DNA of 64,000 nt from Enchytraeus crypticus (taxonomy: Eukaryota > Annelida > Clitellata > Enchytraeida > Enchytraeidae). Positions 35,341 through 57,845 of the stretch are shown piece after piece (the first letter of the stretch is position 1; each line of letters starts with the position of its first letter). The position numbers and the translations under genes are program-made. The stretch covers positions 922,501 through 986,500 of the forward strand of contig CAJHZI010000484.1 of assembly GCA_905160935.1 (NCBI GenBank), read 5' to 3'. Below the pieces are notes generated by a model. It did not search any database. It worked only from the letters and a program-made list of their open reading frames with translations, and was not told the DNA's origin.

Positions 35341-36299
35341 ATATTCGTGCTATTTGCAACAGCGAATGCTATATTTTTCTGTTCACAAGCACCAATCATC
35401 AACATTATTTAGCTTATCATGCACCACTTCAGCTGCTAATGTAATTACATTGTCGGAATTCTAAGAGACCGCAGATGGAAAAAGTAACGCAAACGATCTA
35501 ACGCAAAGTCAGACACAACATTTTTTCTTAACTCTGTTCGGCGTTGCCTTTCTCAACTTTCGAATGTAATCTGTCAGTTTCCGCAGCTATTCAAGCAGCT
35601 TCGTTAGCAGACCAGCAGCTTGCTCTGCTATTTAATATTAGCTCCAAGCAGCCGCGGCCTGCTGCTTCGTGATATCCAACAGCTGCGCTCTGCAGCTTAA
35701 TATTCGCACCAAGCAGCTGTTTGGCTGCTGCTTCGTGATATCCAGCAGCTGCGCTTAGCTGTCTGGTGTTGCCAGCAGCTGCTTGGTGTTCATTACTCAA
35801 ATCCTTCCACTGGACCACAGCTGCTTTAAGCTCCGGGAAACGACAAGTAACAAGGCCGCATTCATTTTCCCAGCTAAACCTTTACTAGCCAAGTAATCGA
35901 GCCAAAACCTCAAATTCGTCTGTCGTTAACTAGCTTTCATGTCTAAACGTATTAGCATAATTACTGATTAGAGAGTAGCTAGTTATTAGCTAGTTATTAG
36001 CAACCTCTTGTCGAGATTAGTGTGGTCCTAATACGACTGTCTGATTCTTCCTGACCCAGTAGATTGTTATGTTAATCAGCTAGGTGATTAGGGCTCGATC
36101 AGTTGAGATAGTATAGTAGCAGCGTGTGCTAATGTTTTAGAGTACTTGCATTAGAATCGATTGTACGAGAGTTTAACGTTTGAGGCGGTTTTGACGCCCA
36201 CGGAAGGCTTCATCGACGTGTCAGGATTAATTAGCAGACCAGTGGATCCCTGTTGAAGGTCCGGACTGGCTTTCGTTTAGGACCTTACTTCTCCTCAGC

Positions 36300-36425
36300 A
36301 CATTTCTTTTGCAGATTGGTCTGGGTGAATTGATCTTTAGTGATGCGTGCTGCGGAGACGTCCCTGAAATCATCCCTGGATGAGGAAACGGACGTTAAAC
36401 CTTTATTATTATTATTATTACTATT
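36300..36425 (+). mobile_element. SINE family B
   Basis: GGTCTGGGTGAATTGATCTT, GACGTCCCTGAAATCATCCC and GAGGAAACGGACGTTAAACC, then (TTA)n. It lies about 530 bp upstream of the G-alpha ATG. A tRNA-like stretch with TTTCGATTCC lies at about 36570-36640. Confidence 0.8.
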
Positions 36426-36954
36426 GCCGGTGGATATGGTCGAACGGTTAGCATGTTTGTATAGGAAGCAGGTGGTGTGAGTTTAGAAATCTCGTTAGGC
36501 CTGAGTCATATGTGCTGTCATATGTCATATTTCAGATGTCATTATGTCATATTACTCGTATATCATCATGTCATTAGTTGGTTTAGTTGCCACCACCGTT
36601 GCTTGATAAGCAGAAGATCATAGTTTCGATTCCAGCCTGGCCTGATCTTCAATGATCAGGGGCGTCCAACCCAATAGTTCTCACTGTTGTCGTGGTCGAC
36701 AGTAGCACTGAAACTCTTGTTATGTTATTGACTATATTGTCTGTGTTAATTTGTTACAACAGTTTCATGGATTAACTTCTCCACTGCAGTGATTGATACG
36801 TAGCTTATATACACATATAGTCTCAAGTAACGGGATTAGCGGATAGGCGTCTACCCATCGGATACTAGGAACTACTGGATACTAAGCGTCGGATAGCTGC
36901 ACTTTCTCTGATAGGATATCGAATATCTTTGGGATTAAAGAGAACTCGAGGTCG

Positions 36955-46726
<9,772 letters not shown>

Positions 46727-47657
46727 CCGCAGCTCAAGTCTGCCGAAACTTTTCTGCCACTATGCCTCGGTTATTAGATACAGTGACACTGTTCGCGTTC
46801 CAGGAAGTTGTAAATCGTTGACGGACGCCCGGCCCGTGACGAATTCGTCGGTCTGTCCTGATGGAACGTTTCAGGGTCGGATGTTTTGTCAGCTGGAGTA
46901 TCTAGGTCTTCTGAACGTGGGACTTGCTTTGGTTGTACTGAAAATCCTGTAAAATAATTCTGTCTTAAGATGTTTCTCTATAGATGGTCCTGTTGAACTA
47001 TGTATGAGTGTAGTTGTCGGTATCGCTGATGTGGTGAAAGACTCAACCGAACTCTGAGATTTCAAAGTGACTTCTGAACAAATTTTGAAACAATTGAGGA
47101 CGAGAATAAGCTTATTGAATCTCTAAACTGGATATTTGTATAGTTGTTTGTGATATTCCTTTTAATTACAAAATATTATATCAGTATATAATCATTTGTT
47201 AATTAATTAATATCATTGATATTAAGCTAAGTTATAACTAATTGTACAGATACATCTTCCTAGCAGGTTATTATCATTATTTTGCAGGAGTTAATTTTCG
47301 TTGTTTTATTTTATATTTTATTAAATGTTAAATGTTTTTATTTAACTTTTTCGTTTCAAGCATCATTCGATTAATTGATATATTGTCTGTTGTTCCTATT
47401 TATTTTTCATCTATTTTCTATTTGCCACCACTAAGGCTTCTGCTTTTATTCCAAAAGTCTTTGATTTTCTCTTATTTCACCTATAATATGCGTATTTTAC
47501 AGACGCCTATTTCTTAACCACTAGCCAATTAAATGCTGCCAAAATTTTAAGAGAGAAAAACTCTGAAGTTCTGATATGCCAAACGGATAATTAGCATCAG
47601 TCTATTCCTCCAATGGTGTAGAAGTTGAGAGTTTTAAATCGCTAAATAGTAAATAAA
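46727..47657 (+). other. G-alpha 3'UTR with poly(A) signal candidate
   Basis: No further exon. The first convincing AATAAA is at 47652-47657 (GTAAATAAAGC). Another lies near 47883. Confidence 0.45.
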
Positions 47658-48769
47658 GCTTTCCAGAAGAATTTTGAGGATATATTATTTCGTTCTGTGT
47701 ATTGCCAAAGTGCAGGTTCGTATCTAATAATTCTTTTATTTAACTCTATCGTCTACTTTCCTTTCAAACTCTCCATATTATTTACTTTTAATTGTTCGCC
47801 ATTTCCTAACAGACCAATTCTTATTTCTATTAAATAATTCTGCATGGAGAATATTTGCGAATGCTAAATATATTTAATGTTAAATAAAGAATATTTAAGA
47901 AAAATCTTTGCGTATAAAATTCATGTGCATTGCATTGTGTCAGAAGCGTGATTAACGTAAAACTCAGAAGCGCATGACTTATTTCTCAGAAAATTACATG
48001 AAAACTGTTAATATGTATCGCGATTGAATGATTAAGTTCATAGCACGCTTGCCTAATATGCTGGATGTCAAGGTTCGAATCCCAGTCGGATCGTCTCTAG
48101 CAGTATCCTTGAAATAGAGAAACTGACGTTAAACTTAGCTGTATAGCTTTATGTTCGTCTAGGGATTTGAGTGGTTCATTGCGTGCCCTGTAATGCTGAA
48201 TACAATGTAACTGAGCAGAACTCTTATGCTTGTTATATAGTACGTCTTATACTCTTATATTGTACGCCTGTGTATCTAGAGATGAGTGACTAGAGAGAGA
48301 AAGAGAACTATGAGAGAGAACTACGCCTAACGTACTGACCCTGATTTAACGTCAATTTCCTCTCTCGAAAGCCGGCAAGTGCCGGATAGTGTGTTCTTAT
48401 TTATATATTGTAACGCTCTTTCCCCGTGGATATTAGCTTGTTGGTCTCAGTTCATGGACATTTGGTGGATTTGAAAGATCAAAGTGAAAAGCTTTCGACT
48501 GCCTATGAAGCTGTTCGTAAAGTAGGAAAGGTTGATCAGGAGTAGACGCGGGGGTGCGCAGAGTGAAAGGAAGAGAATTCCAGATCTGTGGGGCAGCATG
48601 TTCAAATGAATCTACGCATATAAGCGTGACTTTATCTCCTCATACTGCATGGGGGAAATCTTACTCTTGTTGAATACTTCAAACACTTCAAGCAGTGAAA
48701 ACATTAGCGTGTCATAGCTTGGGGTAACTGGCGTTTAGTTATAGTTAGGATATATTAGAATTCTACAGC

Positions 48770-48965
48770 TAAACGGTAATCTCTTAAGTATAGTTAAGAC
48801 ATTAGCAAGTTGCTGTTAAGAGGTAGCTAGCTCCTAGCTATAATTTAGACATTAGCATGTTGCTGTTAAGATGTAGCTAGCTCCTAGCTATAATTTAAAC
48901 ATTAGCATGTTGCTGTTAAGTGGTAGCTAACTCTTAGCTATAGTTTAAACATTAGCATGTTACAG
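48770..48965. repeat. About 58-bp minisatellite, 3-4 copies
   Basis: The unit is near GACATTAGCATGTTGCTGTT, AAGAGGTAGCTAGCTCCTAG, CTATAATTTA. Confidence 0.85.
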
Positions 48966-49439
48966 CTAATTGGTTTTAGCTATGCTACAGTTAATAACTT
49001 TTATATTACCTCTTAACTCCTTCGCTCCACTTCGTCACGTTAGCTACTTTTAAATCTTTCTGTTTTATTCAGTACCTGATTCGTGATCTGTTTGAAGTTT
49101 CATTACCTAAAATTACTAACCATTCTCTTATTTTTAACACGGTTTCCTACGGCACGAGTTAAATTTCCACTCCTTAGACAATAAATCAAAATTAGTTGTA
49201 ATTTGCATGAAAGAATGTCTGCGGCGAGTAATTATTTGTAAATATAATTAATATCTAAATTGTAAATCGTCTCTTCGAGTCTGCTTTGAGCTACCCCTCT
49301 GTATGCGTTGTTGTTGTTGTTGCTGTTGTTGTCATTGTTACAAATCCTAATAAGTATTGACTGCACCATCATCATTCGTGGACCTAGCCGGGGTGCAGTG
49401 CTTGGAAAACTTCCATTTTCTCCCGATTGCGAACAAGAG

Positions 49440-49760
49440 TGCTGGATGTATGTTAAATTATATATCTATACAAAAGCGCTGGATATATTTTAAATTATAT
49501 GCACATACAAAAGCGTTGGATATGTTTTAAATTATATACTCATACAAAATTTCTGGATATGTTTTAAATTATATACCTATACAAAAGCGCTGGATATATT
49601 TTAAACTATAAACCTATACAAAAGCGCTGGGTATATTTTAAATTATATATCTATACAAAGGTGCTGGATAATTTTTAAATTATACACATTATACAAAAGC
49701 GTTTAAAAAATTAAAATTATATACCTACACAAAAGCGCTGGTATATTTTAAATTACGCTG
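49440..49760. repeat. 38-bp minisatellite, about 8 copies
   Basis: The unit is near GCTGGATATATTTTAAATTA followed by TATACCTATACAAAAGC. Confidence 0.88.
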
Positions 49761-50135
49761 CTTTAGGTTATCATTCAAGCTGTTCGTCCGTCAGTTTTCT
49801 AGTTAGCTAATCAATCAATCAATGAATCAATCAGCAAGTGCATTGCAAATAAAAGTCACTGCTTTATGCAGGAATCAAACTATATCGCTAAAATGAGTGA
49901 AACTAACAGCTGAGAGTTCAATTAGTTAATAAAGGTGCAGCCGTTTGGTTCTGCTTCATGTATTAAATTTAGAATCCTACACTTACGGATCTAGGATCCG
50001 CAGTCTAACGGCTTACCGAAGTGCTACCACCTCAGACCAATGAAGTCTAGTTACGTGATATTATTATAAGTGTTTCTTTATACAAGTGATATTATCAGTA
50101 ACGTCACTAACAGTAACTTAACGTAATAGTGATGT

Positions 50136-50236
50136 TGTACAGTGACGGATCAGTAGGTGCGGGTTTCAAATCCAGTGCTCACCCGTCACTGACATCGCAT
50201 TCGAGTGAGGAAACTGGCGTTAACCTTAGATTTTAA
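50136..50236 (+). mobile_element. SINE family A, 5'-truncated
   Basis: GGATCAGTAGGTGCGGGTTT, CAAATCC and CTGACATCGCATTCGAGTGA, ending GGCGTTAACCTTAG. Confidence 0.75.
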
Positions 50237-52355
50237 GCAAATCTTGCAGGTTAAGTTATATAGTGATATGATTACAGATTAGTGACTCCTAGGTTTAAAT
50301 TCATGACACATTTCTCTCAGTGATCGAGATTGAGTACAGATCGTATGTGCACTCTGATATAGAGATATGAAGTTATGTGTACTGATGTGTAAGGCGATTT
50401 AAATGTCACGTCTATGTGCATGATTTATGTGTTTAATCTATGTGACGTCTGAATCTGCGCAATGTGAACGTCTTGTTAAAATCAGCTATGATTTAAATCA
50501 GAAATGTAGCTTAGCTTAACTATTAATAAATTAATAGTTCATTTAATTAACCAATTAACAATCAAATAAAGCAATAAATTAATAATTATTCTAGGTTTCT
50601 TAGAGCAGAACTAAAATCGTCTGGAAATTATGAAAATATGTCTGTTTAGATTTAATAACGGACGTTAAACTGACATGTCTATAGTGCAATATTTCTGCCC
50701 GTCGGTTAGAAGGCTTCCATTATATTTCCTATATTTGATACAGGTGAGGTTTTCTTGAAGAACAACATATAGCTGCTATAGTTTCACTCTAAACTGTTAC
50801 TAAACTATGAGTTGCTTTGGGACTGAACTGTACTCGCTGTATTGTCTGAAAGATTGATATTACTGGCAAAGTAATTGTGCTTTGTATTACAAGATTTACT
50901 TAGTTTCTCTGAAAGATTACTAGCATCAATAGATATACGAGAGTTTCTAATTTACGGGCACGATATTTGAGCTTTGTATTGCAAGATTTACTTTACTTGT
51001 TTCGCTTTACTCTTCTATCCATTCAAGTAGCATAACGAGAATACTCACAATACGCTCAGAAGATAGCCCGCTGACATATTGAAATTTTAACTACCAATTG
51101 TATTTTCTTACCATTAATCATAGACTTGGGTCTTCCTCTTTTACTCTCTCTCTCTCTCTCTTTCACTCTCTCTCTATCTAGTGTTCATCCAAGTTAAGAT
51201 TTATTGCACATATTCCTATTCATACTCTGTTGTCGCGCTCCATAAAGAGCACTCCATCGATCAACAAGTTAATCCATTCATAATGATTATTCTATATCCA
51301 CAATCTTAATGTAGCCTATAGTTTTGTTTTATGTCTTCTGAGTTGTGTCAATGAGTTATTTAATATAACTACAAAATCTTTAATCCAATCCGCCTAATAA
51401 TTTTTAATGAGTTATAATGTGATTAATATTGGCAGAATAATATTACTCTCTCTTTTTCTTTCTTTAGTGCTCTTTAGAATAGAAGATCGTAGGTTTACTG
51501 CTCCGCTCAAAATCCACTATGGATCTCGCAATGGAACACTCGAGCTACTCTCAAATACTACGATTGTAAATCTGAAATACAGAGCTTGGCGTAAAATGCA
51601 GTTTCTTCATTTAAGTAGGACCTAAGTTTTTCCAGCATCTGACTTAGTCAGCTTGTTGACACACGTGTAGAAACGGCTGGTACATATACTCATACATTCC
51701 GAGTAAAATACAGACTAATTATTGGTAATAGTAACACTTTTCATTGGATTACCTTAACCCTGGTAATAAAATAATCAAAATCTAAGGTTCATTATAGCGA
51801 CCCTTGTTAAGCAATAAAGCAACAGAGATTGGAATCAGTTAGATGCTACAAATACACTGTTACAGACAAAAAGCAATCAACGCCTCAGGCGTTCTATGGC
51901 ATTCAGAGATAATGTATTCGGACTCGGTGGTATGTGTGCATAATGTGAATTTAGTGTATAATAACTTTTAGACATTACTTTAATGCTAAGCTAACATTTT
52001 AGTTTTAAAATTTCTGAAAAGAAGCGGCTTTTTCTTCAGATCTATAGTTAGTTTGATGAGATTTTTCAGTGAGGCGTTTAGTGCAGTGGTGGGAGAGGAT
52101 AAATTGAGAAACTGATGGTGATTTGGGAGAGGGAGGAAGGTGAACTGGTAGAATTTGAATAATTAGGCCTACTATTCGTAATAATTCTTCTCTTTTGTGA
52201 TGAATAATTTCATAATTAATGTAAAATTTATTATAGCGCTATTTCACTATTTAATATTATTTATACGTTTATAAATTTAAACTACAGTTATATATAATAA
52301 ATGTAATATTATATACATGTACTGTATATACATGTATTTTATATATACATGTATA

Positions 52356-52409
<54 letters not shown>

Positions 52410-52484
52410 ATATATATTTGTATAGATAGTTATTTAAATATAATATTGCATATAGTATATATATATACATGTATATATATAATG

Positions 52485-52518
<34 letters not shown>

Positions 52519-53158
52519 CATAGCCCACAGGCTCATAGATTCACATGCCCACAGACGCACAGACTCAAATGCCCACAGGTTCACAGGCCCACATGCCCAC
52601 ACACGCCCGAAGCGACTATCTGTTAATACTATGTATGTACAGAACCACAGGCAACACAGTGTTAACTAGCACGGGCTCCAGATCTGCCCTATTTAATTTG
52701 AGAACTTTTAGAATGATGAATGAATATAGCGCCTCCACTGCTCGGGCTTTTCTCAATTACTGAGCTCAGCTGGCAACGTCTCAACTTGGGTGCAGAGAGT
52801 TTCTCAGAGTCTTTGTCTCACAGCCGATTCTCATTATAGAATAAACTTCTGCTAAATGTTGACAGAGAAGACTTGGGTTGACGAGTAACGGGTTATAGTG
52901 TGAAGGTCATGCGAATTGAGAGATTCAGTTTTATAATCGAGAAATTAATCTAGAAAATCAATCAATCGATGAAACAATCGCTAAATCAAAATCACAAATT
53001 TGAAAATCGGAAAACAAAACTCAGAAAATTGAAATGTGAAATCGTAAATCGAAAAGTCTACATTCAGGCGAGCAGTTAATAAATCAAGCTCAAGCACTAC
53101 ATAGATGTGCATTAGATTTAATCATCTCTACACATGTATCTCTCTTTCTTTCTTTCTT

Positions 53159-53192
<34 letters not shown>

Positions 53193-53988
53193 GTGTTTAG
53201 CCAATCGGCAGGCCCAAGATAATATTCATGCTATCAAGTATTCTTTCACGCTCCATATTGAGCACTCCATTGATCAACAGGTTAATCCCTTCCTAAAAGG
53301 CCTTAACTCATACCCTATATAGTCAATAGCTTGGAAAATTATTGCTTCTGAGGTGGTCTCCAGTTACTTCCTCAGTTTAGCAATAGCATTAGCATTTGCA
53401 TTAGCATTGGCAATTGTATTAGCATTAGTATTAATATTAGTATTACATACAGTATGTATAATGACGCAGATTGAAGAGCTAAGCTATGTTACACGAATGT
53501 TACGATGGTAATGATTTTGCTGAATGGTGTGAAATTGAAAATACGTGTTGCTAAGTTCATTTTTCAAAACAAATGCGACCATAATAAGTCTCGTAGCTTG
53601 ATTTGTCCCAGTTGCTGAGTCATCTTATTCTGTAAGTATATCAAATGCGTTGCGTATTGCGTACAGTGTTTCATTGATTGCGTACATACTTGTACTGCGT
53701 ATATACTTTGCGTACATACTTTGTACGTATTGCGTACATACTTTGCGTACATACTATGTAAGTACTGCGTACATACTTTGCTCTTGCATCGTTTCTTTTA
53801 AACATCTTTCTCAATATAATAACTCTGATATGCATTACATCTACAGTAGATGCCAATCCTGAAATACACTGCATTTATATTATTATTATAACCAATAATA
53901 ATATTTATTATGTAATTTATAATTTGAAAATAATTACATCTCCGCATTTTCATTTTAAACTATATTTACAATTTTCTCTCTTATTAAA

Positions 53989-54099
53989 AAAGCTAAGGTT
54001 AACGTCACTTTTCTCATTCGCAAGCGATATTAGTGACGGATGAGCCCAGGATTTGATCCGCGGTCGAGTATCTTACCGACATCGCCACTGGCTCCAGCC
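53989..54099 (-). mobile_element. SINE family A (antisense)
   Basis: GCTAAGGTTAACGTCACTTT, CCGCGGTCGAGTATCTTACC, GACATCGCCACTGGCTCCAG. The B-box region is partly deleted. Confidence 0.8.
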
Positions 54100-54744
54100 A
54101 GTAACCTACACACATTGTTACTTACACACGTTCACGTTGGTATACACATTATATGCATGTACATAGACTAGTATATCACTATTGCAAGAGATTGCTCTCT
54201 GTAACTGTCACATAGATAGTTAAGACCAGATGGATAATTGACAGACAATAGATTGAACTTTGCCAGGATCTACACTTATCGACCTATAATTAAGTAATTA
54301 TATGAGTAAATCCTGATGAGATCTACTTTTAAACGGAGTGATATAATGCAGAATGTTATATTACAAGGACGTAAATCTAACGAAGCGTCGCTCAACCTTT
54401 TAAAATTTAATTATAAAAGGTATAGCGGCAAATTAAAAAGTATATTAAGGCACATTTTTAAAAATAAATCAATACATGTGCACACATTCAGACTCGTATT
54501 CTAGAACAGTCTGTTTAGAAACCTCTATAATTTATACTTAGCTTCATATTTGCATCTATACGCAATTACTAATGAACTCCTGGTAAAAATTACAATTCAT
54601 TTATGAGGAATTTAGTTATAAAATGGAGTTAAATTAAGGTTAATTCAAGGTAATTTTTAACGTTACTACAAAAATCTAAATAGTCATTTAGTGTTCAATA
54701 GAAAGGTGCCAGTGTTAGCATTTATGTCTCAGACTATCGTATTT

Positions 54745-54935
54745 GTGCTAATGACGTCCCTGACATCATCCTTGTACGGAGAAACGGACGTTAAACCTTT
54801 ATTATTATGATTATGATTATGATTATTATTATTAATTATTATTATTATTATTTTTTTTTAAATTATTTTTTTACCCCAGTGTAAAGAACCTGGGGTTTGA
54901 TAAAAGCGATTCAAGCAATACGTGCTTATTATTAT
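54745..54935. mobile_element. SINE family B (+) and LINE tail (-)
   Basis: 54745-54800 is a family-B 3' domain (GACGTCCCTGACATCATCCT), with an ATT tail to 54850. 54855-54930 is the same LINE tail as at 39935-39985 (CCCAGTGTAAAGAACCTGGG, GCGATTCAAGCAATACGTGC). The same neighbour pairing occurs at 39850-39985, which suggests one older composite was copied or both insert into ATT tails. Confidence 0.65.
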
Positions 54936-55059
54936 TATTAGTATTATTGCAATTATTATTGTTATTATTATTACTAACGGACTGACGTATTGAGATAAGA
55001 ACTCAGCTTGCCTCCTTACAGCGCAATATCCGTATTCGTCGTGTCTTCGAACATTTTCG

Positions 55060-55177
55060 GTTATTCTTTCTCTCTCGCTAGAATTCTCTGTATATCTCTG
55101 TCTATTTGTCTCTGTCTCTGTCTTCGTCTCTGTCTCTGTCTCTGTCTGTCTCTCTCTCTGCCACTCTCTCTCTCTCT

Positions 55178-55218
<41 letters not shown>

Positions 55219-55400
55219 CCTCTTTGTCTTCTGACTAAAACAATATTCATTCTGACCCTCCTTTGTTTCGCCTCACAGTTTCTCTTTCTCTCTCTCTCTC
55301 GCTCTCTCTCTCTCTCACTCTTTATGCTTCCTTCTACTTCTCTCTTCTGCTCCCTCCCCCACCCTCTCCCTCTCTTTCTCCCTCTCTCTATCCTTCCCCT
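55060..55400. repeat. Long (CT)n-rich tracts upstream of the LRP start
   Basis: Several CT runs and CTGTCTCTGTCT stretches lie 260-600 bases before the first ATG of the LRP gene. The RE/RE ORFs on the minus strand are artefacts. They could be GA-type promoter elements; that is speculation. Confidence 0.7.
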
Positions 55401-55663
55401 ATCGAGCCAGGTCGCCACATTTCTCCAGGCTTCATTCTGTCTCGGAACTTCGTCCTATTGAGCCGATGTCCGTAAGTGTTGCACTCCGATGTTGTTAAAA
55501 TAACACGTGTTTAGACAACGTGCTGCTTTAACAACAACGACGACGACGACGACGACAACAGCAACAACAACATCAGCAACTTAATGTTGTCTACGCAAAA
55601 CCGATCAGAATTAAGTTGGAGAGAATCTATAATTTAAGGGGAATTACAAGAAACCTGGAAACT

Positions 55664-57809
55664 ATGATGAAGATTTTTTTTCGCTTAACGGTGATTATGA
55701 CGGTGTGTATCTATATAGGCGCTCATGAAATAGGTAAGTTAAATACTTATTGAATATCACATTAAAATATTAATAATAATAGTAGTAGTAATAATAATAG
55801 GGAGGCTCTTACAGCTATTACTGGATTTGTAAATTTACTTCTACAGGGTAAATGCCACCAGGAAGTCAAGCCAATCCTTTTTGGAGCTAATCTAATTGCT
55901 TTGAGGAAAAAGTCTGGTGGACTTAGACCGATCGCAGATGGGATGACGAGGCAGTGAGAGTAGCGGTTGGTCTTCGGCTGGGCTCTACGCTTTGTAAGCC
56001 ACATAACTGTGTCTGTGGAGCATAGGTCAATGCTCTAGGCACTCACGGCCTTTCGTGCATGCGGAGCGCTGGCAGAATCGGCAGACACCAGTATCTGAAT
56101 GATCTGGTATGGCGTGCTCTAGCTCGCGCAAATATTCCGGCCATAAAAGAGCCCCAGGGATTGAGCCGCTCGGATGGGAAACGACCGGACGGTGTATCTC
56201 AAATTCTTTGGGCAGAAGACAAGTGTATCAACCTTTCATTCGCTGCTGCTGGCTCAGCTGCTGAAGCCGCTGCCAATAGGAAGACACTTAAATATGCCGC
56301 AGTCTCTAGCAGCTACATCTTCCTGCCAATTGCTTTTGAGACATTGGGCCCCATCAACTCTGCCGCGTCTGACTTCTTAAACGAATTAGGCCGGAGAACC
56401 AGTGCCATTACAGGCGACCAGCGTGAAAAAGCATTTCTATGGCAGCGCCTATTTACCGCACTCCAGCGTTTTAATGCTGTATGCATTCTTGGCACATTGG
56501 CGAATGCGGTCTCCCAGAGCTTAGAGGAACTATTTTAAATATTTTTTCATCTCTCTTTTAATTAAATAAAGTCTTTTTTATCTTATATTTTAGCCCAGGG
56601 CCTTTAAAAAATAATAATTATTATTTTAAAATAATAATAATTTATTTTAAATAAACAATGTCCTTCGTTAATCTTACTTTTTTAGCCCAGGGCTATATAC
56701 AGCCCAGGGCATTAATAAAAATGTATTAATAATAATAATAATAACACCAATAATAATAATAATAATAATAGTAAAATTAATAATATTATTCTGTGTCCCA
56801 TGTCTTCACAATATGAAGGCATGGGACACAGAAATCAGTATCTCTTTAAACAACGAACTCATAGCGAAGTCATTAACCCCACATGATAAAGCTCGACTAC
56901 TCGCAGTAGTGGCCCCTCACAGTATAGACTGGACAGTATTTAATTAATCGATCGATTGTCACAACGCGTGACGGTATCTAACAATCAATCCATAAATTAG
57001 ATACTAGAAAATCAATCGAATAGTTATTCGATTGATTTTCTAGTATCTAATTTATGGATTGATTGTTGCAAAGCTTGACAGTATCTATCTAATTGATTGA
57101 CTATCTAGTATCTAATTAATCGATTTATTATACAGTAACTAATTAATAGATTGATTGTTTCAATGCGAAACAGTACGTAATTAATCGATTGACTATTCAG
57201 CATCAACTAAGCGTTTAATTCTCTAGTCTACAATTCATCGATTGATTATCACATGACAGGGACAGACCACCCCAAGGACTGTTCCACCTGGCCGCCCCCA
57301 TGTAGTCAGCTATGCCGGGTGAAGGAGGGGGACCACGAGTGCTCCTGCCACCAGGGCTACAAGCTCGACGACGATCACCGGCACTGCCTGGCCGAGCAAT
57401 GGAGGGAGGGACCCTACCTGGTCTACACCCAGGAGAAAAACATGGCGATCAAGTCGCTGATGGATCCTTTGTCACAGCTTCACGAGCTGCCCAGTAAACA
57501 AGTGGCAGACGTTAGGATTGGAACTTTCGGTGATTACTTAATTATTAATTACTTAATTATTAATTACTTAATTATTAATTACTTAATTATTAATTACTTA
57601 ATTACAAAAGAGTTATTAGTATACATGCATATTAACTACTTAATTATGAAATTAAGTAATTAATAAGTAGAGGAAGGCCAAGATTAGGTATGTTAGATGA
57701 TTTAAAGACCAAACTCATACTTCATGTGGACATATGAAGAGAAAACGGAAGACAGAGATGAGTGGAGGCATTATATACCGTGGACCTGCAGCAGGCGCAG
57801 GCAGTGCAC

Positions 57810-57845
<36 letters not shown>

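Larger units (their letters stand above)
34100..35830. promoter_or_regulatory. Clusters of CAGCTG (E-box type) sites upstream of G-alpha
   Basis: CAGCTG occurs four times in 34108-34205 and five times in 35675-35825, besides seven or more in the minisatellite at 33150-33370. Many are embedded in GCAGCAGCTG. This lies 1.1-3.8 kb upstream of the G-alpha ATG and may bind bHLH factors. That is inference; it may equally be GCAGCT-type repeat spread. Confidence 0.3.
26532..36954. other. 10-kb gene-poor interval between CERT and G-alpha
   Basis: No exon of a recognisable gene on either strand. It holds SINE-A fragments (27070-27180, 27549-27655 antisense; 35227 sense), SINE-B (27700 antisense; 36300 sense), family-D copies (29040, 34690), minisatellites, a 5S rRNA-like segment, LINE ends and CAGCTG clusters. 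The G-alpha promoter should lie in its right end. Confidence 0.6.
47658..55663. other. 8-kb gene-poor interval between G-alpha and the LRP gene
   Basis: No gene is recognised on either strand. It holds a tRNA-like element with B-box GGTTCGAATCC and the shared 3' domain (48040-48145), a CR1-like LINE end (48430-48640, -), minisatellites (48770-48965, 49440-49755), SINE-A (50136 +; 53989 -), family-F ends (51145, 53140, -), short repeats (52530-52605, 53650-53790), SINE-B (54745-54845) and long CT runs (55060-55400). Confidence 0.6.

Noticed and set aside
35591-35818. Minus-strand ORF with SAAxGYHEAA repeats
   Set aside because: It comes from the repeated GCAGCT/GCTGCTTCGTGATATCC units; no homology and no splice context.
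52317-52763. YIYIYI ORFs and short HAHR peptides
   Set aside because: They are TA microsatellite and a short GCCCACA-type repeat, with no codon bias or homology.
54858-55418. Minus-strand ORF rich in RERERE
   Set aside because: It is the complement of CT runs.
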